NCBI GenBank assembly: GCA_963675135.1
Contig: OY776119.1
Location: 72,099,727-72,163,726 of the forward strand
DNA length: 64,000 nt
Origin: Galeopsis tetrahit
Lineage: Eukaryota; Streptophyta; Magnoliopsida; Lamiales; Lamiaceae
Direction: 5' to 3'
Shown: in pieces, positions 33,310-46,112 of the stretch
Numbering within the stretch: the stretch's first letter is position 1
Layout: each line of letters starts with the position of its first letter
Translations under genes and position numbers: made by a program
The notes under the pieces: generated by a model
What the model was told of the DNA's origin: nothing
Database searches by the model: none
Seen by the model: only the letters and a program-made list of their open reading frames with translations

Positions 33310-33575
33310 AAACAAATGAAAAAAAATTCATATTATACGCCGGACATAGATCATCTTCATTTCTTTTTTCAGGAAAAAAGATACATCGAGTAAGTTCTAC
33401 GCTTTTGAATTTTCACTTTTGTATGTCTCTAAATAATGATGGAATGATAGTTTTGAAAAATAAGAGGAGGTGAACTAAACTATGAGGGGTGAAAACATCC
33501 AATGCGGTGGCCTAAAACAAATGGTGGGAAATGGACCATGAAAATGCCTTAATCTTAATAAAATAAATGGTGGGT
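33310..33575 (+). repeat. Third copy of the peroxidase 3' flank (MITE-free)
   Basis: Matches 25690-25916 plus the sequence right of the MITE (CTTAATAAAATAAATG), and 46285-46430. It includes TCTTAATAAAATAAATGG with no insertion, so it is the empty site for the MITE at 25917-27183. Confidence 0.85.
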
Positions 33576-33794
33576 TTGGCTATATACACCCCAGCCTTTG
33601 TTAAGTGTAAAATACCTAAAATACTCTTATACTAAATTGGCCATGATAAATACACTTTCCCCTACTTTTTAACCCTAAACTTAACCTAATCATAATTGAA
33701 AGAGCAGTCACCGCTGCACCCTTGGAATGACATACATTTTAAGGGATAGTTTTGTAAATAAAATAAAGTAAAAGATAGATAGTGTGGAGTATTT

Positions 33795-34115
33795 ATTACA
33801 TGTATTAAATTTTATATTAACCACAATTATTTCTTTCTTTCTTACAGCTATTAATATTCAACTTTTGAATCTCTTCCATCCAAAAGTATTGGATACATGG
33901 AATTAGAATATCATAAAAATAATGGAGAGTAAGTTTTTTTTTTTTCTTCCGGTTCTTGCATGTCTTCCGTGCAATTGTAATCTTTTCGGAATTTATTTTG
34001 TCACAAGATATTTGTTACATGTATTAATTTTATATTATGTTCTTTCTTTTCAGGTATTAAATACCCAACTTTTGAATCTCTTCCATCAAAAAACATTGGA
34101 TACTCTGATTTAATT
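33795..34115 (+). repeat. Two ~100-bp direct repeats
   Basis: 33795-33905 and 34010-34115 share TTACATGTATTAA, TTTTATATTA, TTCTTTCTTTC, CAACTTTTGAATCTCTTCCA and ATTGGATAC. They are diverged and separated by ~100 bp. Confidence 0.65.
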
Positions 34116-35002
34116 TAATTAAAATATTTTAAAAATGTAGGATAAATGTTTTACTTTCTTTTTTTTTTTTCTATTAATTTTTTTTCTTTACTTCCATTTT
34201 TTTTTTTCAATTTTATCTCAAAGAAATGAGAGACTTCAGAGAGAGGATTGAATGGTGGAGAACTAAGTATTAATATCATACAGTTATGTCCGATGATGTT
34301 GTAAAAAATTTTAATTATATTATGAGACTTTAGATTTTTCTAAGTATAAATATTGGCTGCAAAGAGTGAACCATTAGAATTATGATTTCTTAATTGAGTT
34401 ATTTTTTTAATTACTAGTATTATTTTTTTAATTACTATTATTTTTTTAATTTTCATAGTTTTTTTTTTTTTGAAATAGTTATCTTTTATTTTCAGATTTT
34501 CTGTAACTTTTCTTTTCTCTTTTCTTCAATTATCTCTTTCTCAGTTATATTTCTCTCTCCCATTTTTTTTTTCTCCTTTCACTTCAAACAAATTTTTCTG
34601 ATGCCTAGCATCGAGCATTTTTTGAAAATTTGTGTCTTGAGTTACTCATTTTTTTTCTTTTTTAATTTTGATTCCATTTTTTTTTCTACAATTTTACCTC
34701 ATATAGAAAGGAGAGATGATTGAATGGTCGACATTGGAGTATGAGCATTGACAACCAATGAGTAGCCACAATCATTTTCAATGAATTTTATATTTGTTTA
34801 TTAATCTTTCATATATGGTTTTCTCAATTGAATTGAATTTGATTTTTATTGTTGAAATCAAAAGTGAAATTTAAAAAAAAAAAAAAAAATTCTATTATAA
34901 TTATATATTTTTAAGGGAAAAGATAACCTCTTTTAAAAGCAAGTAATTCTACTATTACTTATATAAAATGTGCTTACAAATTAATTTTTTTACCCATGAT
35001 TT
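34116..35002. other. T-rich low-complexity intergenic sequence
   Basis: Long T and A runs and pyrimidine-rich stretches. No gene or element structure supported. Confidence 0.4.
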
Positions 35003-37684
35003 ATGCATGTTTTTTTACCCGAAGGACTTAACGATGCTCTGGTGGTTTTGATACCAAAAGTTGAAAACCCTTCAACCCTGAAAGAATTGAGGCCAATAGC
35101 ATTGTGCAATGTGGTGTACAAACTAATTTCAAAAGTGTTGTGTAATAGGCTGAAAAAAGTAATTCCGAAGTTGATTGATAACTCGCAATTGGCCTTCGTC
35201 GCGGGGCGGTCGATACAAGATAATATCATCATTGCGTTCGAGCTGATCCACACAATGAAGAAGAAAAAGAAGGGTAAAGAAGGGGAGGTGGCGCTCAAAA
35301 TTGATATAAGCAAAGCGTACGATAGAGTGGACTGGTCGTATTTGATTTGTGTGCTGCGACGTATGGGTTTTTGCGAGCAGTGGGTGGATTGGATGCGCAT
35401 GTGCATTACTACAGTGAGATACTCATTCAGAGTAAATGAAGAGGTAATCGGGCCGCTCATACCGCGAAGAGGCCTACATCAGGGTGACCCCTTATCGCCA
35501 TTCATGTTTATATTATGTGTTGAGGGCTTGTCGAGTCTTTTAAATCACGCTAACCGAAGGGGCATGCTACATGGAGGCAAAGTGTGTCGTCGGAGCCCTA
35601 ATATATCACATCTTATGTTTGTAGACGATTGTCTACTTTTCTGTAAGGCATCGGCACAAGAGGCTCAGGCGCTTAAAGACACATTAAATGTATATGAAGC
35701 TTTATCGGGGCAAGCCATCAATTACGACAAATCTGGAACGTTTTTCAGTGCCAATGTATCGACTGAAACAAAGGCAGTGGTAAACAACATCCTGGGTGTT
35801 CAAAAGGGGCTGAACACTGGCCGTTATCTAGGGTTTCCATCACTAATGGGAAGACGTAAGAAGGAGGTTTTCGCGTACATACGCGAGAAGATGTGGACGA
35901 AAATTAATGGATGGAGGAAGAAGAATCTATCTAAAGCCGGGAAGGAAGTGCTACTGAAAGCAGCGGCTGAATCGATTCCTGTTTACTGTATGAGTATTTT
36001 CTTATTACCAAAAACCCTACTGGACGAACTCCACCGAATGATGAATAAATTTTGGTAGGAAAACAATTCTGGTGCTGATGGCTCAAAAGGACTGATTTGG
36101 AGCAAATGGGAAATTGAATGTGATCCAAAATCTAAAGGTGGCATGGGATTTAAGGATCTGCATCTCTTCAATTTATCCCTATTACGCAAGATGGGATGGA
36201 GACTTCTTAAGGAGCCGAATGCACTGGTATGTCGGGTTTTAAATGCCAAATATTTTCCTAATAATGATGTCCTCACAGCTGCATTAGGATCGTCACCAAG
36301 CCTCACTTGGAGGAGCATTTGGACTGCCTTACCTGTTGTGAGAGAGGGTATTCGGTGGAAGGTGGGGGACGGATCGAGTATTAAAGTATGGAGTGATAAG
36401 TGGATTCGAGATGATAAAAGTTTTGAGATCCAGACACCCGTTGTACAAGGACTGGAGCATTTGACAGTTGCTGATCTTATTATCCCAGATACGAATAGCT
36501 GGAACAGGGATGCTATTGAGGAGCTTTTCAATCCTACTGACATTGAGCGTATACTTCATACCCCGATTTCTCCTAGAGGCTGTCCGGACTTGCTGTTGTG
36601 GCATCACTCTAGAGACGGGCGCTACTCATCGAGTACAGCTTATAAATGGGGATTTAATCTCATCAGGGAAACCAACCAGGATGACGACAAAGGATGGATA
36701 GATATTTGGAAATTAGAGGTTCCGCCGAAAGTGAGGGCCTGCATTTGGCGCATTTGTAAATCCTATACACCAGCTAAAAGCGAATTAATTCGCAGGAAAA
36801 TATTGGAGGATGGTCGTTGCTCCTGGTGTAAGTTGGAGCTAGAGACAGTACGCCACATTTTCATTGATTGTGCATACGCGAAAGAGTGTTGGGCACACAC
36901 CGAGTTCACGGGACTCCTTCTGTCGGAGGCGAGACAAATTGCTGCAGTCCCAGAACTGGTTTTCAAGCTGCTACGTGTCCTAGATAATGAAAGACAGGCG
37001 GAGTTTGGCATGATATTATGGAGATTATGGAGAGAAAGGAATGATATGGTGTTCAAGGGCTCTTGCTCTATTCCTGTTATGGTGAAAACCCTTGCTGCAA
37101 GGCTGTTGGGAGAATGGAAGCTAGCTAGAGGTGCTTAGATGCGAAATGAAGAGAGGCATGCATGCATGGCATGCCCCACCACAAGGCTTCTTGAAAGTTA
37201 ATACAGATGCTGCGTTATTTATTCACCAAGGAGAAATGGGAATTGGCATGGTAATCCATGATTGTGAGAGTAGATACGTTTGTGGCAGAACAATTAGGTT
37301 GGTGGGCTGCTTTCGACCGGAAGAGGCGGAAGCGATCGGAGTTCGTGAGGCTCTTTCATGGCTTAAACGACTGAATATTGGAAGAGCGATAGTCGAGACT
37401 GATTCGCTTCAAGTGGTGAACGGATTGACAGCGGGGAAGCAAGGTATTTCTTCATTTGATGATTTGTTAAGAGCTTGCTTAGAGGAAATGAATGATTTAG
37501 AGGAGATCAAGGTAGAATGGATTCGTAGAGATGCCAATGTTATTGCGCATCAAATGGCTAGAAGGACAGTTTCTTATTCGAGCCCTTATCTTTGGGTCGA
37601 GCGTCCAACCTTTGTGGATTGCCTTCATGTTGACTCTTGCATTTGCAACTAATAAATTGGAAGTTTGGCTTTCAAAAAAAAAAA
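35003..37684 (+). mobile_element. 5'-truncated L1-type LINE
   Basis: Starts inside the reverse transcriptase (PEGLNDALVVLIPKV) and ends in an A-run at 37675-37684, as expected for LINE insertion. The endonuclease and ORF1 are missing. I could not find a convincing target duplication. Relatively young: one stop and one frameshift across 2.6 kb. Confidence 0.9.
35015..37652 (+). pseudogene. LINE ORF2: reverse transcriptase, zinc-binding region and RNase H
   Basis: Frame one (to 36058): RT with LRPIALCNVVYKLISK, FVAGRSIQDNI, KIDISKAYDRVDWSYL, GDPLSPFMF and the catalytic FVDD (about 35620; most elements have YADD or FADD). A TAG at 36056-36058 follows NKFW, where another tryptophan is expected. 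The same frame continues to about 37137 through the zf-RVT region (VPPKVRACIWRICK and a CSWC..H..C pattern near 36820-36875). RNase H follows in another frame from about 37170 to 37652 (VNTDAALF, ETDSLQVV, RRDANVIAHQMAR), so one frameshift lies near 37135-37165. This type would prime reverse transcription at a nicked target, but this copy is defective. Confidence 0.9.
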
Positions 37685-38082
37685 GTTAAGTAGTTTTATT
37701 ATTTTTAATACCAATAAATAATTTCTAAAAACTAATATAAATATTCAATTAAAAATGAGATGGAGAGAAAATTATTTTAACATTTATAATCAAAATTAAC
37801 AATAAAGGTAGTTAGTGCAATAATGATTCCAAATTCAATAGTACTAAAAAATTTGGAAATCTCTAAAAATTCTTAAATCTGGCAGTGATATTTTAATTCA
37901 ATAATAATTACCTTCATGTGACTGATATTATGCCTTTTCTTGACCTTTTATCAGAATGTGTTTTATAGATTCTATCCGATTTTAGAATTTCGATTTTTTT
38001 AAATTAATTGAAGTTCAAATATTTTAACTATATCACATTCAATATATGATGTTTAAAGTCATTATCATAAATTTTATATTAA
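37685..38082. other. AT-rich intergenic sequence
   Basis: Nothing recognisable between the LINE tail and the MITE. Confidence 0.45.
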
Positions 38083-38829
38083 GGGTGTATTCAATTGAGA
38101 TTCTGTTGGATTTTATTGAACTATAAAAAGTCAGTGGATTTAGAAAATTCATAGACTCTATGTAGAGTTTGACTGACTTTTTTATTGATTTATATGGATT
38201 TTTATAGATTTGACAGGATTCTGTAATACACATTTTTTTATTGATTTACATGGATTTTCATAAACTATGCCCCTAAAACCTAGTTAAAAAAAATTATTAT
38301 TTATCATTATTATTATCATCTTCATTTTCATTACGGTTTTCCGAAAGAAGTTATGTAATTCAGCACACTTGTGTTTGAAATGGGAACTTTCGCAATTTGA
38401 ACATCGATTAACGTCGATTAAATATTATTGCTAAGAGATATACTATAATTTTTAAAGAAATAACATAATTTTAAAATATAGAGATGTAATTTTTTTCATG
38501 ATAATAATGGTGGTGAAGAATCGTGATGCTTATCGAAGAACATAGTTAACAAAGTGTTTTTTTTTCTTCCCAGAGAATCCGTTGAAATCTCTACATTTTA
38601 GAAGAAATTTTGAATAGTGAAATTTATTTATATTTTTAAAAGAGAATCCAACGAAATTCATAGAGTATTAAAATTCATAGATTGTTGAATATCTAAAGAT
38701 TTCTAAAGACTTTTTAAAATCCGTATTGAATACCTCAAAATTTTGAAAGACTTTTAAAAATTCGGATTGAATACCCCAAATTTTAAAAGTCCAAAAAAAT
38801 CCAACAGAATCTCAATTGAATACACCTCG
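38083..38829. mobile_element. Harbinger-like MITE, smaller copy
   Basis: Ends GGGTGTATTCAATTGAGATT on the left; on the other strand the right end is CGAGGTGTATTCAATTGAG. TAA lies at both borders (38080-38082, 38830-38832). Its right end corresponds to the left end of 25917-27183, so it is the same family inverted. No coding capacity. Confidence 0.75.
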
Positions 38830-38997
38830 TAAGTAACGTATATTAAAAACAATACAATTGACTAAATTAATTTTATATTTGACAATCAAATTGATGAATT
38901 TCGATTATTTTTTTATTAATTGAATTTTGAATTTTATATTTGTCAGATTTGGAGAATTGAATATTATATTTCACAGTCATTATGAATCTATGATTAA

Positions 38998-39006
38998 TTT
39001 TGAATA
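38998..39006. repeat. 9-bp target-site duplication TTTTGAATA, left copy
   Basis: Matched exactly at 40445-40453 on the other side of the element. Confidence 0.85.
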
Positions 39007-40444
39007 GGGAAAATATCACTTTTGGTCACTGAACTTTACCTATTTTCACATTTGGTCACCCACATTTCATCACTATCAAAATTGGTCACTCACTTATTCC
39101 TCACTATCAAAATTGGTCACTCACTTATTCTTTCTCTATCAATTTTAATGATGCTGTTAGAGAATCCGTCATTTATTAACGGAGAAAAGGTTTTGAGCGC
39201 CTAACTTTTATTTTCCCTCTTTTAATTCCTTAACCCTAAATCCCAAACCCATTTTTTTTTTAAATTTTACTGAATTTATCTTCAATTAATATTATTAGTG
39301 TGTGATTAAATTATTGTTGTGTGGTTAAGAATAGATTATCAAACCAAGTATAAATGGGGAAATGAATTCTATTAATTAACTCTTTTAAAATAAGTTTATA
39401 TTCCCAATCATTATACAAATTCAATATGAAAATCAGTAATTAAAATATTATTCAAAAAAGTCTGAAAAACAGAGTATAAAAGCAATTCTGAATAATTTTC
39501 AATCAGTGAATACATAAACCATCAAACTACCCACCATAATTATAAAAACAGATTACATAACTAGTACATGACCACCACAATTTGACTAATTTGGCTTGCC
39601 ATCACTCTCACTTGTTTTTCCTTTGGTATTTTCCTTGGTCATTTTGATGAACCACTATCACTCTTTCTCTCATTTAAGTAGCTAGATTTGACATAGTGAT
39701 GTAATTCACTCCTCCTTTCATAATAATTGGATTATGTACTCTTGATGATTGCACAACCTATAAAATAAAAAATTAGTCACGGTAACATTACAGTAATTAT
39801 AAAATGACATTGTAAGCCAAGATACACTCACATTTGCTTCATTGTGATTTTTTCTTTTCCTACCACCTCATGAGTTTTCCATTTTGTAAAATGAAAAGTA
39901 AACCAACAACAATAATGAGATGATAATAAAATATAATTGAGTTATATCATTATTAATAACTTACTGATAATTCTTAGCTACTTTGGAAATGGTTGGTTGA
40001 TGAATCACCCAATGTTCTAGAAGATACATGAGAATTTCTTACTAATAATTCGAACTGATTTTCATATTGAATTTGTATAATGATTGGGAATATAAACTTA
40101 TTTCAAAATAGGAAAGTATTAGAATTCATTTCCCCATTTATACTTATTCGGATTTGATAATTTATTCTTAACCACACACCAATAATATTAATTGAAGATA
40201 AATTCAGTAAAAAAATTTAAAAAATGGTCAGAAATTAAAAGAGGGAAAATAAAAGTTGGCACTCAAACATTTTCTCCGTTAGTAAATGACGATTCTCTAA
40301 CACCAGCATCAAAATTGATAGAGAAAGAATAAGTGAGTGACCAATTTTGATAGTCACTAATAAGTGAATGACCAATTTTGATAGTAATGAAATGTGGGTG
40401 ACCAAATGTGAAAAGTGGTAAAGTTCAGTGACCAATATTTTCCC
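39007..40444. mobile_element. Mutator-like element with ~400-bp inverted repeats
   Basis: Ends GGGAAAATATCACTTTTGGT (left) and, on the other strand, GGGAAAATATTGGTCACTGA (right), with an exact 9-bp duplication. The inverted arms extend to about 39438 and 40047, containing repeated CAAAATTGGTCACTCACTTA words. The ~600-bp centre is AT-rich with no coding sequence. Frames at 39022-39204 and 40235-40498 are the two arms read in opposite directions, not genes. Confidence 0.87.
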
Positions 40445-40453
40445 TTTTGAATA

Positions 40454-42012
40454 CCTTAATATATATTTTTGTAAATTCAAAATTAAAATGTTTGACAATT
40501 AAATTCGACTTTCTTAATAGAATTAAAGAAAGATTTAATTTATAATTTTATTTTTATATTAAAATTTGACTAATTCTATTAAAAAATTATGATTTTCTCC
40601 TGCATTATTATAAGTAGAGGTAAATTCTCTTACACGATCTTTTAACATATATATGTATATATAAAAATTCAAGTAATCTTCTAAGATGTCAAATACATTT
40701 TCATATATTCTAATTTTATTTTGATATATTTTAATTTTGATATATTTTCATAAAGTTATCTTAACATAGGAGTACAAATTAGCTTCTAAAAGATGTTAAA
40801 ATATGTTCATGTATATTCATAGTCAATTTATTTCCATAAAAAATAACTGAAAACATATTCTTTTTGCTATTCTACTATTATATAAAGTATATAAAATTAC
40901 ATATATAACTGAAATCTTGATTTGCGTGTACCACGTTTAAAATGTTTTAAACACTTTTCACATGATTTAAGCAAGTTTGATGATCAAGAAACAATAATTA
41001 TGTTAATAGATATAATTTGAATTTATCAAGTTCATTAATATAAATATGGTATATTTACAATAAATAATTAACATATTTACGTAAATATACACTTAAGTCT
41101 TAATCATTTACGTAAATATGGTATATTAGATACTAAATAATTTGTAAGTAGAATAAAAAACGTGCCTATAAAGGTGAAATTAAGTTTGCAAAATTAACTC
41201 AATATATTTTTATATATATACACGTAGGATTAAGTTAAAAAAAACATGGAATCAAACATATTTTTATGGAAGAAATTAAATAACATAGTCATACATACCT
41301 ATTTTATTTTTTGAGTTTATGTACTAATCAATTTGTATTTACTATAAATTAATACGATAATAATTACCATTTAAACACATTAAAAAGATAAAATCTATAA
41401 ATTAATACGATAATAATTACCATTTAAACACATTAAAAAGATAAAATAATGTCAAGTCAATATGATTTAATTAACTAATTTTTATATAAACGTGAATTAC
41501 GATATCAATAGATTAACTTCAAAAAAAACGTAGAATCAAAGATAATTATAATTGTAGAAGTGAATATATAATTATTCAAACCTTTTTAATTTAATTTTAT
41601 TTCAATTAATTAATTATTTTCATTCTTTGATATAATTTGATCAGATATACAATTCATTGAATAATTGTATTGATATGCATTACCGACTTATGCAAAGTTG
41701 AAAACTATCTTGTTTACTTGTTTATAAAAATATTAATAATAATTTCGGTTAACTTGAACATAATTAATATTCTACATTAAATAAGGTATATATTTCATTT
41801 TTTAATTATAAATATATTAAATTATCTTGCATTAGAAAAGATAACAAAAAATTAAATTAAAAAGTTATAACAAAACCCTAAAATGTGTATATATACAAAC
41901 ACTGAATCAATTAATAATACATCAACAATGAACTGATTTATCTACATATATTCAATGAATTGTATACAACTGATAAAAAATCACATCTTTTTGTGGTGCT
42001 AGAATATCGTGT
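40454..42012. other. AT-rich intergenic sequence
   Basis: Very AT-rich with no gene. Contains the 53-bp tandem duplication listed separately. Confidence 0.45.
41343..41448 (+). repeat. 53-bp tandem duplication
   Basis: Two copies of a unit starting TATAAATTAATACGATAATA, at 41343 and 41396, identical by eye. Confidence 0.88.
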
Positions 42013-42022
42013 TTAAAAAATA

Positions 42023-43595
42023 CGGGAATGTTATAAACTTATAATGTCCACCGGTGCCCTGACATGTCACATCATTATATTATGTAATTTTAGATTATTT
42101 ATTTATTTTGTATATTTTCCATAAAAATAGGAATAAAATCTTTCCTTATCTTTTATCCTATATTAAATTATATTTCCATGTAAATAGAAATAAAATATTT
42201 TAATTATCCATGTAAATAGAAATAAAATATTTTCATTAACAAATTAAAAATAAAGCATATCCTTCCAGCTTTAATATTTCGGTCTTAGCCTCAAAATATT
42301 TTATACATACCCCATAATTTTAAAATACAAAAACAAATGTAAAATAATTTTAAAAAATAACTTGAAAAAATATGAAAAAAATAATAATTAAAATTTAAAG
42401 TATTTTAAAAAACTAACTAAATCTTTAAAAAATAATTAATTTATATAAATTAATTTTTTTTTTTTGAAAAAAAATCTTAGAAAATTATATAGAAATTAAA
42501 AAATAAATCATCAAAAAAACAAGTATTTAATAAAACGTTAAAAAAGGTAACTTAATAAAATCAATTAAAAAGAAATATTTTATTTTTTATTTAATTTTCT
42601 TAATATTAATTTTTGATTGAGTTGATTTTTCTTTCATTTTTTTATTTTATTTAGTTTTTAAAAAAATTGAATCAGTAATTGGTATTTTAAATTTAATTAT
42701 TTTATAAATAGTATTTAATTTATTTAATATTTTTAGATTTTATTTGGATTTAATTGATTTTTTCATTTAAATATTTTTTAATGTTTAGTTGATTTTTTAA
42801 AATATTTTCAAATTTTATTTAATTTTTCGTATTATTGAATATTTTTGAATTAATTTTTAAAATTTATATATAGTTTTAATGATTTAGTTGGATTTTAAAT
42901 TATATTTTTAGTTTTTATTCAATTTGTATTTGTTTTGAGGGATAAATGGTAAATAGAAAAGAATTAGGATGTGTTTAGTATTAAAAATTGATTTACTAAA
43001 TAGTATAAATTCCATCTCCTTCAAACTAATTAATTAATTTATTTGAAATATATTTATTTATCATGAGTATTTGATAAAATGATGATATTATCATTAAATT
43101 TAGTTATACGTTTCAATTAATAAATAGAGGAAAATAATGTAAGTGTTACTTAGTCATTTTAATACATTTATTTTTGTATTAAAAATTATGGGGTGTGTAT
43201 AGAGTATTTTTTTGTGTTATTAACTCTATTTTTTTTAATATATATAAAGGATATGCATATTTTTTAATTGAAAAATCAGGTTGGGACCGAAATATTAAAA
43301 CAATATGCGTATTTTTTAATTTGTTAATGGAAATATTTTATTCCTATTTACATGAAAATATAATTTAATACGGAGTATAGGATAAAAGATAAGGAAAAAT
43401 TTTATTCCTATTTTTATGGAAAATATACCAAATAAATAAATAATCTAAAATTACATAATATAATGATGTGGCATGCCACGTAAGCGGTGGGCAAAAAAAA
43501 TAGTGTGGCATGCCACGTAAGCGGTGGACAAAAAAAATAGTGTGGCATGCCACGTAAGCGGTGGGCACTATTTTATGGGCATTATAACATTCCCG
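42023..43595. mobile_element. Mutator-like element with long TIRs and a one-sided palindromic triplet
   Basis: Ends CGGGAATGTTATAA on both sides in inverted orientation, flanked by TTAAAAAATA at 42013-42022 and 43596-43605 (exact, 10 bp; the next base also matches). Arms of ~230-300 bp share TTTTCCATAAAAATAGGAAT and TCCTTATCTTTTATCC. The centre is A/T-only low complexity. The right arm has three copies of a 34-bp unit where the left arm has one. Confidence 0.82.
43467..43570 (+). repeat. Three copies of a ~34-bp palindrome-containing unit
   Basis: GTGGCATGCCACGTAAGCGG at about 43469, 43503 and 43543, separated by ACAAAAAAAATAGT-type spacers. The core GTGGCATGCCAC is a perfect palindrome. Confidence 0.88.
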
Positions 43596-43605
43596 TTAAA
43601 AAATA

Positions 43606-44364
43606 CTCCGTAACTACAATTTATGAACTGCATATTGTATTCGAAATATACATGCCATCATTAAACTCTGCAAAACAAAAAAATTGAAAAAAAAAATTAT
43701 TAGCCACAAATAATATTGTAGGTAGAATTAAAAAAAAAAATTCAAAGAATCACATTAAATATAAATGAAAAATAATAGATAAAGACTTCTATCTACTTCA
43801 AATATTTAAATAATAAGAAAATTTATACCTTGACACCACAATTGATTCAAGATCCATGAGAATCTTCACAAAAAAACAAAAGAATGAACAGAAGATGGTA
43901 GTGAAGGAAGAAAAATACTGATAAAAAATAAGAAATGGACAAACCATAGATTACCTTGTGAATGATTGAGTAAACATATTAAGATTTGAGTGATGGACAA
44001 ACTCTAAAGATTAAAAGTTGAGTGATTGAAATGAGAAGAAGGATGTGATATTTATAAGAGTAAAAATATAGATGTAGGGTTGTGATTAAAAGTTAGAATG
44101 AAAAGTTGAGATTAAAAGATAAAATTAAAATGAATGAGAATGAAAGAATTTTGAAATGGTGTGAAATGAGAAGAGAGAGATTGAGGAAGATGAATAGAAC
44201 TAAAAAGTTTGTAAATATATAAGATTAAGATTAAGATATTAAATGAAAATACATTTAATATATACCCGGACCCCAATAATTAAATCCTACAAATATCCCC
44301 TCTTTCCCCACAAGTTGAACAGCCCACACTGTTGTACCTTCTGAAAATAACACTTCCCAAAGAC
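43606..44364 (+). promoter_or_regulatory. Upstream region of the peroxidase gene
   Basis: No coding sequence. Candidate TATA-like motifs are TATTTATAAGAG (about 44049) and AAATATATAAGA (about 44213); neither can be preferred from sequence alone. The duplicate at 25.3 kb does not include this region, so it lacks this promoter. Confidence 0.35.
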
Positions 44365-46112
44365 ATGTCCCATTTTATCCCTTTCCTCCTCCTCCTCACC
44401 TCCGCCGCACCGCCGCCTCTCCGGCCGGGTTTTTACTCGGAATCTTGTCCGGAAGCTGAATCCATCGTGAGAGATATAATAAGGCAGGCCATGGCTAGAG
44501 AAACCAGAAGCGCTGCCTCTGTTATGCGATTACAGTTCCACGATTGCTTTGTTAATGTAACAAATTAAAAAATAATCAAGTTTCTTTGATTTATGAAAAT
44601 AAAATTGGGCATTCTCTTGATTTTGTTTTTTGTTTCGTGAAATTTATTTTGGTAGGGTTGTGATGGGTCATTGCTGTTAGATGACACGCCGAACATGCTT
44701 GGGGAGAAATTGTCGCTTTCGAATATAAATTCGTTGAGATCTTACGAAGTGATTGATGAAGTTAAGGAAGCATTGGAGAAGGCGTGTCCTGAAGTTGTGT
44801 CTTGTGCTGATATTGTGATCATGGCTGCCAGAGATGCTGTTCTTCTGGTATAATGCTTTTATCTCTTCCCCCCTTTCATAACATCATTCATTTGGGGTTA
44901 ATAAAACCAACTTACTGATTTTAAATATTACTTTAATTTTAATTTCTTTCCACCAATTCACAATTGTTTGTATCAAATTTGTGTCACTAATTTTGAAAGT
45001 AATTTTTAAAATTTTATGAATAAAGTAGAAAAATGATTTGATTGAATGTAAACAAAAAATAATAACATCTACTGTGAAAGTAAGTAACGGGTTTAAGTAT
45101 ATATTTAATGTAAAAATATATTTCACATAATAGTTCTTAAAAGTAAGAGTTAAATTTGTGTATATATTTAATGTAAAAATATATTTCACATAATAGTTCT
45201 TAAAAGTAAGAGTTATATTTGTGTATATATTTAATGTAAAAATATATTTCACATAATAGTTCTTAAAAGTAAGAGTTAAATTTGTGTGCATTTAATTGTA
45301 TACTAAAATTAGTGCTGTTGAATCACAATTTTGATTTGATTCTAACGAACCTCCCTTCTCAAAATCATCCGTGGTTAAAAATTGCAATTCGAACTTTCAG
45401 GCAGATTAACATTTGCTCGTTCGGGTAGTGTTTAACGACGTAGTTTGAGTAGTAAGGCGACCAACGTGGTTCGGAATTTAACGAAAAGAAGTATTTTTGT
45501 GTTAAACAGAGTGGAGGGCCAAGGTGGGAAGTAAAACTAGGTAGAAAAGACAGCTTAACAGCAAGCCAAGAAGCCTCAGACGACATAATGCCTAGTCCAA
45601 GAGCCAATGCATCTTCCCTCATTACCCTTTTCTCCAAATTCAATCTCACAATCAAAGACTTAGTCGCCCTTTCTGGCTCCCACTCCATTGGCAAAGGCAG
45701 GTGCTTCTCTGTCCTCTTCAGGCTTTACAACCAGTCGGGCTCCGGGCGACCTGACCCTGCACTCGAGCCCAAATACCGCAAGAAACTCGACCAGCTTTGT
45801 CCCCTCGGAGGAAATGAAGAGGTGACGGGAGACTTGGATGCTACACCGGAGAGATTCGACAACCAGTATTTCAAGGACTTGGTTATGGGGAGAGGATTTC
45901 TGAATTCTGATGAAAGTTTGTACACGAATGATGAGAGTAGGGAGTATGTGGAGGTGTTCAGCAAGAATGAGGGGGAGTTTTTTAAGGCGTTTGTTGAAGG
46001 GATGATTAAGATGGGGGATTTGCAATCTGGATTGGGTGGAGAGATTAGGAGGAATTGCAGGGTTGTTAATGGCAGATCAAATGTAGAGGTTTTACTTGAG
46101 ACCAAACGTTAG
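44365..46112 (+). CDS. PER17: Class III peroxidase, PER17-like (3 exons, 328 aa)
   Basis: Secreted haem peroxidase that oxidises phenolics with hydrogen peroxide, for example in lignin and wall cross-linking. Exons 44365-44556, 44656-44847 and 45510-46112 join in phase 0 with GT/AG introns. The start is the ATG at 44365; a hydrophobic signal peptide covers about residues 1-14 (FIPFLLLLTSA). The distal haem site has R55 and H59 (MRLQFHDC); the proximal ligand is H186 (LVALSGSHSIGKGRC). All eight family cysteines are present (SCPE, DCFVN, GCDGS, ACPE, VSCAD, GRC, LCPL, RRNC). Length is normal. Sequences such as LLLDDTPNMLGEKLSLSN and SGSGRPDPALEPKYRKKLD match Arabidopsis PER17 as I remember it. 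Intron 2 holds three 63-bp repeats. A broken duplicate lies at 25287-25629. It appears intact. Confidence 0.93.
45095..45290 (+). repeat. 63-bp tandem repeat in peroxidase intron 2
   Basis: Three copies with exact 63-bp spacing (TAATGTAAAAATATATTTCA at 45106, 45169 and 45232), differing at a few bases. Confidence 0.9.

Noticed and set aside
34990..35460. Minus-strand 156-codon frame
   Set aside because: Antisense to LINE reverse transcriptase with clear catalytic motifs.
39022..40498. Two similar short frames in opposite directions
   Set aside because: They are the two inverted arms of one Mutator-like element.
43365..43568. Minus-strand open frame with repeated MPTAYVACH-like words
   Set aside because: The repetition comes from the three 34-bp palindromic units in the Mutator-like arm; no protein features.
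44332..44364. Upstream extension of the peroxidase reading frame
   Set aside because: The frame is open from a TTG at 44332, but the ATG at 44365 gives a normal signal peptide and family length.
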